Assembly (NCBI GenBank): GCA_021780355.1
Contig: JAJXYX010000059.1
Coordinates: 1 to 54,117 of the forward strand
Origin: a bacterium
Lineage (GTDB): Bacteria; Chlamydiota; Chlamydiia; Chlamydiales; SM23-39
Reading direction: 5' to 3'
Length of the DNA: 54,117 bases
Shown: piece by piece, positions 8,956 through 17,244 of the stretch
How the letters are laid out: each line of letters opens with the position of its first letter
Position numbering within the stretch: position 1 is the stretch's first letter
Made by a program: the position numbers and the translations under genes
Notes under the pieces: generated by a model
Told to the model about the DNA's origin: nothing
Seen by the model: only the letters and a program-made list of their open reading frames with translations
Databases searched by the model: none

Positions 8956-8995
8956 GGTGAATACTCTCCCTCCTAAAGGAGGGAGAGTATTCACC
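8956..8995. other. Perfect 19-bp hairpin
   Basis: The arms are GGTGAATACTCTCCCTCCT and its exact complement, with a two-base loop. There is no T tract, so it is not a standard intrinsic terminator. It lies between the zeta-like gene and the IS630-like remnant and could be a transposon end or an RNA-stability structure. Confidence 0.6.
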
Positions 8996-9019
8996 CAAGC
9001 AAGCAAGAAAAGACCTTGA

Positions 9020-9119
9020 AAAGCTTTGAAAAAAGCAAAAGATGCCTCCGAATAAAAGCGTGTTTTTGTAATCCTGACTTATGACGAAGGCCAGTCTATA
9101 GAGGAATTAGCCTATTTAT
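9020..9119 (+). pseudogene. IS630-like transposase N-terminal remnant
   Basis: One frame gives KALKKAKDASE-stop-KRVFVILTYDEGQ followed by SIEELAYL, which resembles the N-terminal helix-turn-helix of IS630/Tc1-type transposases. An in-frame stop is present and the sequence is cut by repeat element 2. It is short, so the family call is tentative. Confidence 0.45.
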
Positions 9120-9283
9120 ACCGTTCGTAACTCAAGAATCGGCTATTGGACGGGTTCAAGGCGCCAAAAATCGATTGGGGCAAAGTGGGTTGTATTGCCT
9201 CATACTAACCCACTTTGCCCCAATCGATTTTTGGCAGCTTTCAATCCCGCCTATAAACCGATTCTTCAGTTTTCTTCGGTATA
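9117..9283. repeat. Dispersed palindromic repeat, element 2 (A left, B right: mosaic)
   Basis: It begins TATACCGTTCGTAACTCAAG (A type) and ends TTCAGTTTTCTTCGGTATA (B type). Core stem arms are AAAATCGATTGGGGCAAAGT and its complement. The left GTTCAAGGCGCC and right GGCAGCTTTCAATCCCG inner arms are in standard orientation. It interrupts the IS630-like remnant. 9284-9454 holds no gene I can identify. Confidence 0.9.
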
Positions 9284-9454
9284 ACAGAACTTGAAGCTCG
9301 TTAAAAGTGAAATCGCCAGTGTAATACAACCGTTCTCTCTGCTCTTTTGAAATAGAGGAGATTTCCTTGAATACCATGTATTGCAAAATGAGTGGAGTTT
9401 ACCAGCTCTTGTAGACAGGTAGAGGTGGGCTTTAGACCCACCCTTTAGTGTTTT

Positions 9455-10327
9455 TTAACGAAAATTCATTCGGTATGCCTCTACCATGAGAGGATCAATT
9501 CTTCTTGCGGTCTGAAAGTTATACTTCCCGCTCTTGATATTACTGATCATCACCATAGGAAGTTCTGTCACGCCAGAATGAATAAATTCATCGTTCCCAA
9601 GATATAAGCCAACATGGGTAATTCTTGTTTTTCCAAAGAAAACGAGGTCACCTGGCTGTAAGTCTTCTTGTGCGACAGGAGTAAAGAGGTTGCACCCAGC
9701 CTGGTGACGAGAATTGCGAGGGAGTTGAAGCCCCATTTCTCTAAAGAGCATTTGCACAAAACCAGAGCAATCAAACCCATAGGAAGAAGTTCCTCCCCAC
9801 GTATAGGGAAGGCCCAAAAACTTTTTACTGAAGACGAGCATTTCTTCTAAAGTTTTAAATTGAAAGGAAAAGTCAATGTCGCCCCTTTGAATCCAAACTT
9901 TTTCTCCGGATAGGAGTTCCATGGAGACCCATCGCTCACCTGTATCGACTGTTTCATCTAATTTTACTTTAGAACCATAGGGGATCGTGAGAAGAGGTGG
10001 GTAGGGGGTTGTGTCAGTTACACGATAAATATGAGCAAAAAGACTCTTGATAGGTTTTAGATGATCGCTATTTTCATAGGATGGGTTAGTTATGAGCTGA
10101 GAGGACGGTATCCATCCTTCTACCCCATCTACAGTTCTAATCTTAGACCAATCGCTTATATGGTCTACAATTTCCACAACACTTCCGTAAATAGCTTGAG
10201 AGTTTATTTTCGTGTCTTCTTGTGGCTGAAGATAGATATTCACGACAGGGCGGTTGATGAGTTCACCTATAAGAAGTTCAGGGAAGTTTAAAAAAATCCC
10301 CGCTAAAAGCAGTAAAATACAGTGCAT
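9455..10327 (-). CDS. NlpC/P60 cysteine peptidase with SH3-like domains, secreted
   Basis: This 290-residue protein has a hydrophobic N-terminal export signal (1-20), two SH3b-like regions (about 30-80 and 95-150) and a C-terminal NlpC/P60 domain (about 160-270). The catalytic cysteine is Cys187 in GFDCSGF, with His238 (RITHVGLYLG) and His250 (FIHSG). The family cleaves gamma-D-glutamyl-diaminopimelate bonds in peptidoglycan stems, and chlamydiae have one such enzyme for turnover of their limited murein. The architecture and length fit that protein. It is transcribed alone, convergent with upstream remnants. Confidence 0.88.
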   Translation of the reverse strand: MHCILLLLAGIFLNFPELLIGELINRPVVNIYLQPQEDTKINSQAIYGSVVEIVDHISDWSKIRTVDGVEGWIPSSQLITNPSYENSDHLKPIKSLFAHIYRVTDTTPYPPLLTIPYGSKVKLDETVDTGERWVSMELLSGEKVWIQRGDIDFSFQFKTLEEMLVFSKKFLGLPYTWGGTSSYGFDCSGFVQMLFREMGLQLPRNSRHQAGCNLFTPVAQEDLQPGDLVFFGKTRITHVGLYLGNDEFIHSGVTELPMVMISNIKSGKYNFQTARRIDPLMVEAYRMNFR

Positions 10328-10496
10328 TGGCTATCTCCTTTCAAAAATTAAAGGAACTATTTTAGGGCAAGGAAGGTAAAAATGCAATGCAATCAAAGAG
10401 GCCTTTTAAGCATTTTCCCTTTGCCTTGTTGTAAAACAGTGACGAACATGGAGCCAAGTTCTTTCAAAAATGCGACAAATAGCTCCATTGGCCACA

Positions 10497-10855
10497 ACAT
10501 TTGGTCGCCAAGGGGCTTATATTAAAATTCGTAATTGGATTTTGGATGGAACCCTGGCCCCAGGAGATCAAGTACGAGACAAAGAATGAGCTGAGCAACC
10601 GGGCGTCAGCAGAACTCCGATTCGAAAAGCATTATTGCGCCTTGAAGACGAGGGGCCTGTGCAAACAAAGCCTAATCGCTCAACACTTGTCAGCAGCATA
10701 GATTTTCATAGTGCATTTTATCTTTATTCAATTGTATGGACTCTTGAGAAGCTCGCTCTGACCCAAGCATTAGGATCGATTACCGAATTTCACATCCAAT
10801 AATGCCTGAGACTAATAAGAATTTTTTGCAAAAAATCAAGAGTCGGGATCGTCTA
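10497..10855 (+). pseudogene. Broken duplicate of the GntR regulator gene
   Basis: The sequence from ACATTTGGTCGCCAAGGGGC onward parallels the gntR gene at 4478 through the winged helix and into the ligand domain. A TGA follows the KVRDKE-equivalent position (near 10588), and a base is lost at ATCCAATAATGCC relative to the intact copy. It ends near GTCGGGATCGTC, where an IS30 remnant begins. Neighbouring DUF2000 and kinase genes were not duplicated with it. Confidence 0.85.
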
Positions 10856-11336
10856 ACTGGTTTCCCTTGTTTTTTCAACCGTCCGGAAATCTGCTGCGGG
10901 CTCCAATCCTGTTTTAGAAGTTCTTCAATCTCAATGGTCAAGTCGACTGACATGTTACGAAAAGACAGACTTTTTCTTCGATTTTAAGCTTGTTTTTGGG
11001 CTTCCTCTGGGGTGTAATGTTGGTCCACGCTATTGCATTTTAGCCCTCTTGTGATAGTTATACCGTTCGTAACTCAAGAATCGGCTATTGGACGGGTTCA
11101 AAGCGCCAAAAATCGATTGCGGCAAAGTGGGTTGTATTGCCTCATACTAGCCCACTTTGCCGCAATCGATTTTTGGCAGCTTTCAATCCCGTCCAACAGC
11201 CGATTCTTGAGTCACGAACGGTATAATGGATGAACTTCTAAGGCTCTGGCTATATCGGCCTGCGAATCGCCTCTTGCTGTTAAAATAAAAATCTGTCATT
11301 TTTTTGATAGGTCAGGTGGCTATAGTTTCCGGCCAT
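10856..11336 (-). pseudogene. IS30-family transposase N-terminal remnant, split by element 3
   Basis: On the minus strand, ATG 11336 behind TTAGGAG starts MAGNYSHLTYQKND. After a frameshift come LTARGDSQADIARALEVHP, then element 3, then CNSVDQHYTPEEAQKQA, a stop, and NMSVDLTIEIEELLKQDWSP followed by QQISGRLKKQG. This is the IS30 order (HTH, TIxRE-like, then WSPxQIxGRL). The C-terminal catalytic domain is missing. Removing element 3 with one TA joins the two halves in one frame. Confidence 0.8.
11059..11225. repeat. Dispersed palindromic repeat, element 3 (A/A)
   Basis: The two ends are matched A-type modules (TATACCGTTCGTAACTCAAG and a near-perfect complement). The core arms contain GATTGCGGCAAAGTGGG and its complement, with loop TTGTATTGCCTCATACTA. 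It is inserted in the IS30 remnant between EVHP and TITRG codons. Excising it with one TA copy leaves CCATTAACT, which keeps the frame open. Confidence 0.95.
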
Positions 11337-11485
11337 AGGGTCTCCTAATATGGTGTTTTTACTCAAAAAACCAGAGTAAGAGATTTTTTACGCGTGGCCT
11401 ATTTTATTTTTGACTCATCTGTTGCACTTGGCCCTTGAAAGGGCCGCCGGATGAACCTGAAAACTCAACACAAAAAAGGTACGTT

Positions 11486-12709
11486 ATGACGAATTTCTCC
11501 AGAGGAAAAGCGCTGTTTTCCGTCTATTTTATTGCCTCAATTGACAATATTGGCTTTTGCATGGTGTTCGTCCTTTTCCCTCCCTTGCTTCTTAATCCTA
11601 CATACGGCTTTCTGGCCCAAAATCCGAGCTTAATCGCAAAGCTAGTTGCTATGGGAGCTCTTTATGCCGCTTTCCCAGTTGGTCAATTGATCAGCGCTCC
11701 CGTGATTGGGGAACTAGCCGATAGATTCGGAAGAAAAAAACTTTTTTTAACCACAATTCTCCTCACGATCCTAAGCTATTTATTGACTGGATTGTCTATG
11801 AGTCTCAAGAACATGATTCTTATTTTCTTGGCTCGATTTCTCACTGGCCTCTTTTCTGGTAACCAAGGACTTTGCAACGCTTCAATCGCGGACTTGAGTC
11901 CAAATGAAAAAATGCGAGCAAGAAACTATGGCATTTTAACCGTAGTCTGGGGAATCAGTTTCCCGATTGCTCTACTCTTGGGAGGTATTTTTTCCGACCC
12001 TTCTCTTTCCACCCATTTTAGCCCTGCTGTTCCCTTTTATCTTGCTGCCATTTTTACCCTTTTAAATCTTCTGGCCGTCGTTTTCTTTTTCCCTGAGACA
12101 TTGGATCATCTCGAAAAAAGAAAACAGCTCGACCTTATTAAAGGATTTCATAATATCAAAGACGCTTTACTCATGAAGAGTACGAGGAAATTTTTCCTGC
12201 TCATGCTCCTCTGGACTCTTGGCTGGGGCTACTCAATCACTTGGTATGGAGCTTATGCCATTCAAAGATTTGACATTTCACAACAAATGATCACTCTAGG
12301 CCTTTTGATCCAAGGCATCCTTTGGACATTAGGGGGAGCCGTCCTTAAACCGATTCTGCTCAAACGGATGGAAATCCTTCCCATTGCGCATCTTTCCTAT
12401 CTTATGACCACTCTCCTGCTCGTTTTGACCGCATTCATGCCAACATTTATGACTTTTATCATAGTCTACTCCCTATCGGCTTTGATGGGCGCCGTTTCTC
12501 TTAGTTCTACTTTTAATCTCATTTCTATCTCCTCTCACATAACGTCTCAAGGAAAAGCAATGGGAATTGCTCAATCGATGAATTCTCTCGGTTTTTTTCT
12601 TGTTCCTATTCTAGGAGCTTTTACCGGAGCTCTTAGTATGTACACTTACTATCCGATCGCCGCTCTCTTTTTGGCAGTCGGGTCTCTGATTCTCAAAAGA
12701 AAGGCTTGA
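11486..12709 (+). CDS. MFS transporter, TetA/DHA1-like
   Basis: This 407-residue protein has about 12 hydrophobic segments. The first MFS loop is GELADRFGRKKLF (the G-x-L-a-D-r-x-G-r-k-x-x motif A) and the motif-C region is GILTVVWGISFPIALLLGGI. It resembles drug/H+ antiporters of the TetA type, so export of a small toxic compound is likely, but the substrate is not readable. I chose ATG 11486 (AAAGGT upstream); an in-frame ATG at 11435 lacks a ribosome site. It stands alone between insertion remnants. Confidence 0.8.
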   Translation: MTNFSRGKALFSVYFIASIDNIGFCMVFVLFPPLLLNPTYGFLAQNPSLIAKLVAMGALYAAFPVGQLISAPVIGELADRFGRKKLFLTTILLTILSYLLTGLSMSLKNMILIFLARFLTGLFSGNQGLCNASIADLSPNEKMRARNYGILTVVWGISFPIALLLGGIFSDPSLSTHFSPAVPFYLAAIFTLLNLLAVVFFFPETLDHLEKRKQLDLIKGFHNIKDALLMKSTRKFFLLMLLWTLGWGYSITWYGAYAIQRFDISQQMITLGLLIQGILWTLGGAVLKPILLKRMEILPIAHLSYLMTTLLLVLTAFMPTFMTFIIVYSLSALMGAVSLSSTFNLISISSHITSQGKAMGIAQSMNSLGFFLVPILGAFTGALSMYTYYPIAALFLAVGSLILKRKA

Positions 12710-12885
12710 AAAAAGACTCAATTGAAGCTGATCCTTCGTAAGCGTCCAGGGGGAAGCTAATTCGTGCCCGTGTGCGCATCCTATTACCCATAAGTATTTC
12801 TTGCATTCCTTGGCAATTTTTGCTTGCCAAATATCTTAATGAAGTTTTTTATGTTTATTCATAAAAAAATTTACATCAGGTGTTT

Positions 12886-13046
12886 ATGAGCTGGGCTGAG
12901 TTGGAATTTCAAACAATAGATTTAGGGGATGTTCGATTAAATCGAAGAGCAATCAACATAGTAGAGACATTAGGTCTGGCTCCTGGAAGAACGATACCCC
13001 AGACGTTCCAATCATGGGGAGACACCAAGGCGTGCTATAACTTTTC
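12886..13046 (+). pseudogene. Tn5/IS4-like transposase N-terminal remnant
   Basis: The frame reads MSWAELEFQTIDLGDVRLNR, RAINIVETLG and IPQTFQSWGDTKACYNF, the DNA-binding N-terminus of Tn5-type IS4 transposases (relatives read SWxxxEFQ..DLGDKRLN..IPQ..QSW.DTKAAY.F). Element 4 follows at once. Beyond the element the frame would run only 11 more codons to a stop, so the catalytic domain is lost. Confidence 0.85.
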
Positions 13047-13211
13047 TATACCGTTCGTAACTCAAGAATCGGCTATTTGACGGGTTCAAAGCGCCAAAAA
13101 TCGATTGCGGCAAAGTGGGTTGTATTGCCTCATATTAGCCCACTTTGCCGCAATCGATTTTTAGCAGCGATCTCCCGTCCAATGGCCGATTCTTGAGTCA
13201 CGAACGGCATA
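13047..13211. repeat. Dispersed palindromic repeat, element 4 (A/A)
   Basis: The core (GCGGCAAAGTGGG, TATTGCCTCATATTA loop) is almost identical to element 3, so the two are recent relatives. The right end has decayed to CGGCATA and the right inner arm to GCAGCGATCTCCCG. It sits in the Tn5-like remnant. Confidence 0.92.
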
Positions 13212-13270
13212 AAGAATAAAATGTTTAAGTTCTCTGCTTGCATCTAAATTTTCTATGAGTAAAATCCATT

Positions 13271-13292
13271 TATACCGTACGTAACTCATGAA
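13271..13292. repeat. Solo A-type repeat end overlapping a start codon
   Basis: TATACCGTACGTAACTCATG matches the outer 20 bases of the A end with two changes. The ATG created at its end is the first possible start of the next gene (13288). No other half of the element is present. Confidence 0.55.
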
Positions 13293-14001
13293 GAATGTAA
13301 TGATCAGGCATCTTTTACGCTATTTAAGCTTGCTCGCCATAGCTGTAACCATGGAAGCCAAGCAAGAGACTTTTGATATAGAGGTTTTGAATTGGAACCC
13401 CCGAATCATCCTTTTACACAACTTTCTTAACAAGAAAGAATGCGCCCATCTTATTGCTCAAGCTACCCCTAGGCTTGAGCGCTCTGAAACCTTAGACGGA
13501 GAATCAGGAGAAGGGAAAGTCGTTGAAGAGAGAACAAGCTACGGGATGTTTTTCGAAGAAAGGGGCTGCGATTTCATTATCGAACGCATTGAAGAAAAAA
13601 TTTCCCATCTGACGATGATGCCTGTTGCATGCGGAGAGAGCATTCAGGTTCTACGCTATGGACCAGGCGAAGAATTTAAGCCTCATTATGACTATTTTGA
13701 TAGCAATAGCATCGGCGGCAAAGCAGCACTTGCTAATGGAGGACAAAGAATCGCCACGCTCATCATGTACTTAAACTCCGTAGAAGAAGGCGGAGAGACA
13801 ATTTTCCCAGAAATCGATTTAAAAATTACTCCCAAAAAAGGAAATGCTATCCTCTTTTATAACTGCCGTCCAGATGGAAAGGAAGATCCGCTTACTTGCC
13901 ACGGGGGAGCTCCTGTGATACAAGGAACCAAATGGATTGCCACAAAATGGATCCATCTTGAAGAAGTTCAATACAAACAAACTGAGCAAAGCAGTCTCTA
14001 A
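13288..14001 (+). CDS. Prolyl-4-hydroxylase-like 2OG-Fe(II) oxygenase, probably exported
   Basis: The protein has the P4H alpha-subunit catalytic pattern: iron ligands His133 and Asp135 in KPHYDYF, His205 in TCHGGAPV, and 2-oxoglutarate lysine Lys215 in GTKWIATKWIH. GGQRIATLIMYLN and GGETIFPE are also typical. It would hydroxylate a protein side chain, probably proline, using O2 and 2-oxoglutarate. Residues 1-23 are signal-like, so it may act outside the cytoplasm or in the host. Either ATG 13288 or ATG 13300 (GAAG 8 bases before) may be the start. The 5' end lies in a repeat remnant. Confidence 0.88.
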   Translation: MKNVMIRHLLRYLSLLAIAVTMEAKQETFDIEVLNWNPRIILLHNFLNKKECAHLIAQATPRLERSETLDGESGEGKVVEERTSYGMFFEERGCDFIIERIEEKISHLTMMPVACGESIQVLRYGPGEEFKPHYDYFDSNSIGGKAALANGGQRIATLIMYLNSVEEGGETIFPEIDLKITPKKGNAILFYNCRPDGKEDPLTCHGGAPVIQGTKWIATKWIHLEEVQYKQTEQSSL

Positions 14002-14233
14002 AACCAAAAGACATCAATGGACAAGCGAAAAAAAAATGGTTTGTCTTTTCCGGATTGTAAAAACTTGAGGAAAAAGCCACCGCATTCCAGGCATGGCTCT
14101 GTCGCATCTATTCTCATTGCATTCCACAACTCTATCCTGAAGGTTTTGTGAGAGGAAAAAAGACCAGAGTTTTTACAATTGTGATCGATAAGCCGCAGCG
14201 TATACTCATCCTTGCTTGTTTCTTCAACCAATT

Positions 14234-14404
14234 TATACCGTTCGCTACTCAAGAATCGGCTATTGGACAGGCTCAACGCTAGCAAAAATCGATCGCAACA
14301 AAGTGAGCCAGTATTACTGAATACAACTCACTTGGTTGCGATCGATTTTTGGCGGCTTTCAATCCCGTCCAATAGCCGATTCTTGCGTCGCGAACGGATA
14401 TATA
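14234..14404. repeat. Dispersed palindromic repeat, element 5 (A/A, divergent core)
   Basis: Ends are A type, but the core is GATCGCAACAAAGTGAG paired with CTCACTTGGTTGCGATC, unlike elements 3 and 4. The palindrome is kept although its sequence differs. The left inner arm is degenerate (GCTCAACGCTAGC). From 14002 to 14233 I see no identifiable gene. Confidence 0.9.
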
Positions 14405-14428
14405 GCACTTCCGGTTGAAAGGCGCCCA
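14387..14428. repeat. Second short repeat, copy 1 (partner at 22831-22871)
   Basis: TCGCGAAC, then ATATATAG, then CTTCCGGTTGAAAGGCGCCC are shared with 22831-22871, with a two-base change and a two-base length difference. The first part is the outer end of element 5; the remainder is outside the element family. It may be a target sequence or a separate mobile fragment. Confidence 0.6.
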
Positions 14429-14459
14429 CCCTTTTAATCATCCGGACCTGCCTCAAGGC

Positions 14460-15068
14460 TTATATTTGAGAGATTGTTATCTTCCCTTGCTTCCATAATT
14501 CAATCAAATCAGGCTGCCCTGCCAAAGGAGTTGGCACAACCAATTGATCTTTATTTTGCTCAAATTCTTGTTGAGATACAGGAGGAAACATATCAAACTC
14601 AAAACGGGCAAACGTTTTCATAGAAGCTACGTACACTTTCCTGTCCGTGGATAAAGGCGCAAATTTTCCAATCGCTTCTTCGGGATTTTGAGAAATATCC
14701 TCGGCAAGAACATAATAAAGATGCTCTTTCTCAGCCTTTCTTTGAACTCCGCAGATAATGATTGGGACGTGTATGCTATTAGAAATCCTTTCCGCCCCAA
14801 TCTTCCAGCCATATACAGTCACATCAGGATAAGTTGAAATTTGCCCATCGAATCGACTAGGTTCCACAGAATAACAACGAGGACCTACCGAAGAAATCCC
14901 AACAAACGGTCCTCTAGCTAAAGCATCATGCACACTTTCAACTGTAGCCGGTTGTATTAAATAAGGCTTTTTCCATGCATTTTCTGGTTCACTAGGACGA
15001 CAGGTCCAGTTCCGATTTACGATAATTTCTTCTGGCACTTCCTTGTAAAAAGACAACACATTTAACAT
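14460..15068 (-). CDS. Hypothetical protein, 202 residues
   Basis: I do not recognise this protein. It has no signal peptide or membrane segment and is acidic to neutral. The start at 15068 is supported by a strong AAGGAG site 5 bases upstream, so I prefer it to an in-frame ATG further upstream. It lies 57 bases downstream of the VKOR-like gene on the same strand and could be cotranscribed with it. Confidence 0.7.
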   Translation of the reverse strand: MLNVLSFYKEVPEEIIVNRNWTCRPSEPENAWKKPYLIQPATVESVHDALARGPFVGISSVGPRCYSVEPSRFDGQISTYPDVTVYGWKIGAERISNSIHVPIIICGVQRKAEKEHLYYVLAEDISQNPEEAIGKFAPLSTDRKVYVASMKTFARFEFDMFPPVSQQEFEQNKDQLVVPTPLAGQPDLIELWKQGKITISQI

Positions 15069-15125
15069 AAAATCTCCTTGGTTGAGCGAAGACATATACC
15101 ATTCGCTTGTCTTTACCGTCAAGAA

Positions 15126-16490
15126 TTACTTAATCCATCTATCCCAAGAAGCGTATCGTTCTATAATCGCTCCTTTTGGGAGCGATGCGATGATCAATAG
15201 GGCGGCGCTGGCAAGGCCGCTGATGAGTACGGCAGTGGATCCTGAGGAAAAGATAAGATTCAGTATGAGTATTGCTATCCCAGCCAGGATATTCACAAAA
15301 CGCGCTGTTCGAGTCACTTCTGCCGTAGCCACTGCGGCTACAGTAACAATGATCGCTCCCATCCAATAATCGCAATTGGCGCTCTCTGTCGTAAAGGGCA
15401 AGATGGTTGGCCGCGCCATTAACCAGACGCCAATCATGGCCTGCAAAACGATGGGCCATGGCAAAGAAATGCCCTGATAGCTCGCCGCCCAGCGTTGTCT
15501 AATAGACCAATGCCTGCGATCTGGATCTTTTCCTTCATAGCCGAGTACATTGCCGCCCAACCAAAAAAACGACCAGAATTTTTTCTTCTGCTGATAAGCT
15601 AAGATTAAAAATTGCCCCACTGCTATCGATTCATGCACGGCTAGAGGGACGGAAATGAGTAGAGCCGCCGCATTGATTAAACAAAATCCGCACCAAGCGC
15701 CCACGACAACCGGCTGCATAATCACTAATAAAATGCTTGTTGCGCCTAGAGGGATCACAAGTAAAACAAAGGAAACCACGATAAAAGGAGCCGTACGCCA
15801 GCGCGCGCGCGAGCCCATAAAACCGATCAGCACTTCCAATATATAAGCAACGGCACCGAAACCGGCATCGGAGATCGGAAAAGATTTCGACAGAGGAGAT
15901 TCCGTGACTCTGTCAGAACCGTCGCCAAAAAATGGATCCCATACGTGAGGTATATAACCTAACTGATGAGCCGCTAAATAACGCGAGAGAAAAAAGCCGA
16001 GCAATGCCAGAGCAATACCAAGCCATCGTCTAATCCATGAAGAGGGATTATAGGACCAGCTGGGAGGTTTGTCAGGCCCTGGCAAATCATGGCCAGCTCG
16101 CCCTGGAAGCCCTGGAATGAGTATGGCAAAGGCGATCAGTAAACAAGCGATTAATGTATCGACTAAATAAGTAGTTGCAGTTGGCGACCAAAAGATCAGC
16201 GGCGCAAACAAGAGCCAAAATGCTACAATAGCAGCCCCCCACCTTAGTAAACCAAATCGAGGGTTAAAGGCGATCATTTCTACAAAGATAATCGCAACGC
16301 CAGACAGGATATCGCTCTTGACTAAGGCCGCACTCTGATAGTCCAAGAGAAAAGGCTGACTGATAAGCCATATCGCCAATATGCCGTTGGCTATATAAGT
16401 CCAAAGAGTTTTGTAGTGATAAAACCTTATCTCATGTAAAAACTGCTGCGCGCTTTTACCTACTGCTTCTTGAAAATCTTGAATGATCAT
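15126..16490 (-). CDS. VKOR-like membrane protein flanked by SPW-type repeats
   Basis: This 454-residue integral membrane protein has a central vitamin-K-epoxide-reductase-like core with the CxxC pair in GAWCGFCLINA. Four-segment SPW-type domains lie on both sides: NGILAIWLISQPFLLDY near the N-terminus and GVWLMARPTILPF near the C-terminus. VKOR proteins reoxidise disulphide-forming partners using quinone. The second cysteine pair of canonical VKORs is not evident, so electron relay may differ or the activity may be lost. The start at 16490 has GAGG upstream. Confidence 0.7.
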   Translation of the reverse strand: MIIQDFQEAVGKSAQQFLHEIRFYHYKTLWTYIANGILAIWLISQPFLLDYQSAALVKSDILSGVAIIFVEMIAFNPRFGLLRWGAAIVAFWLLFAPLIFWSPTATTYLVDTLIACLLIAFAILIPGLPGRAGHDLPGPDKPPSWSYNPSSWIRRWLGIALALLGFFLSRYLAAHQLGYIPHVWDPFFGDGSDRVTESPLSKSFPISDAGFGAVAYILEVLIGFMGSRARWRTAPFIVVSFVLLVIPLGATSILLVIMQPVVVGAWCGFCLINAAALLISVPLAVHESIAVGQFLILAYQQKKKFWSFFWLGGNVLGYEGKDPDRRHWSIRQRWAASYQGISLPWPIVLQAMIGVWLMARPTILPFTTESANCDYWMGAIIVTVAAVATAEVTRTARFVNILAGIAILILNLIFSSGSTAVLISGLASAALLIIASLPKGAIIERYASWDRWIK

Positions 16491-16550
16491 TTGCTTGCCT
16501 CGAGCTCTCGTTCAATTTTTTTTAACTAGCGCATAAGCAAAAGTCAATCA

Positions 16551-17120
16551 TCATTCATTGCGGCTTATAAACTCCTCAATATCGTTGGAAAGCAAAAGAT
16601 CGATATTCGATCGAATTTTTTGATCAGGCCAATCCCACCAAGCGATAGAAAGCAACCTGTCGATCGTCTCTGGATCAAATCGATAACGAATGATTTTGGC
16701 CGGATTGCCGCCTACGATGGCATAAGGAGGCACGTCTTTAGCGACTACAGATTTAGCTCCAACGACAGCGCCGTCTCCGATCTTCACTCCAGATAGAATA
16801 AAAGCGTCCATGCCAATCCAAACATCATTTCCAATGATGACATTGCCCTTCGTTTTAGGATGGCCTTGAATATGCCCAGCCACTCTAGGCCATAAAACAT
16901 TAAAAGGATACGTGGTAACCCAATCGACTCGATGCTCTCCTCCAGTCAAAACAACAACTCCCGAAGCGATCGAACAATACTTTCCAACTATTACCGTTGC
17001 CCCTTCTCCCCATCCAACCTCATGGATTTTTCCATAAGAACCTTTTCCGTACTCTACGCCCAGTAGACTCAAGGCAAAACTAAAACATATAAGAAAAACA
17101 ACACAAAAACAACGAATCAT
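16551..17120 (-). CDS. CatB-type xenobiotic acetyltransferase with N-terminal signal
   Basis: This 189-residue left-handed beta-helix acetyltransferase has hexapeptide repeats [20 protein letters not shown] and [20 protein letters not shown], followed by [12 protein letters not shown]. It resembles CatB/Vat enzymes that acetylate chloramphenicol or streptogramins; the active-site histidine is probably in GGEHRVDW. Unlike standard members it begins with a 20-residue hydrophobic signal. Starting at ATG 17120 is favoured by GAGG six bases upstream. Acetyl-CoA outside the cytoplasm would be unusual, so the signal is a puzzle. Confidence 0.78.
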   Translation of the reverse strand: MIRCFCVVFLICFSFALSLLGVEYGKGSYGKIHEVGWGEGATVIVGKYCSIASGVVVLTGGEHRVDWVTTYPFNVLWPRVAGHIQGHPKTKGNVIIGNDVWIGMDAFILSGVKIGDGAVVGAKSVVAKDVPPYAIVGGNPAKIIRYRFDPETIDRLLSIAWWDWPDQKIRSNIDLLLSNDIEEFISRNE

Positions 17121-17244
17121 AATTAACCTCAAAATATATTAAAAAAATTAAGCCTAAAACTTTATAAATTTAAATAAAAGAAATTTGAAAAAAACAGGCA
17201 ATCCGCTCGTATGAGAAAAATCCCATCTATGCTAAACTGCCTGC

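Noticed and set aside
9284-9386. Minus-strand frame starting MQYMVFKEISS
   Set aside because: It reads into element 2 and matches nothing I know; it is probably a remnant, so no product is claimed.
14002-14233. Minus-strand frame upstream of element 5 as a gene
   Set aside because: It lacks a ribosome site and recognisable motifs and runs into the repeat end; coding support is insufficient.
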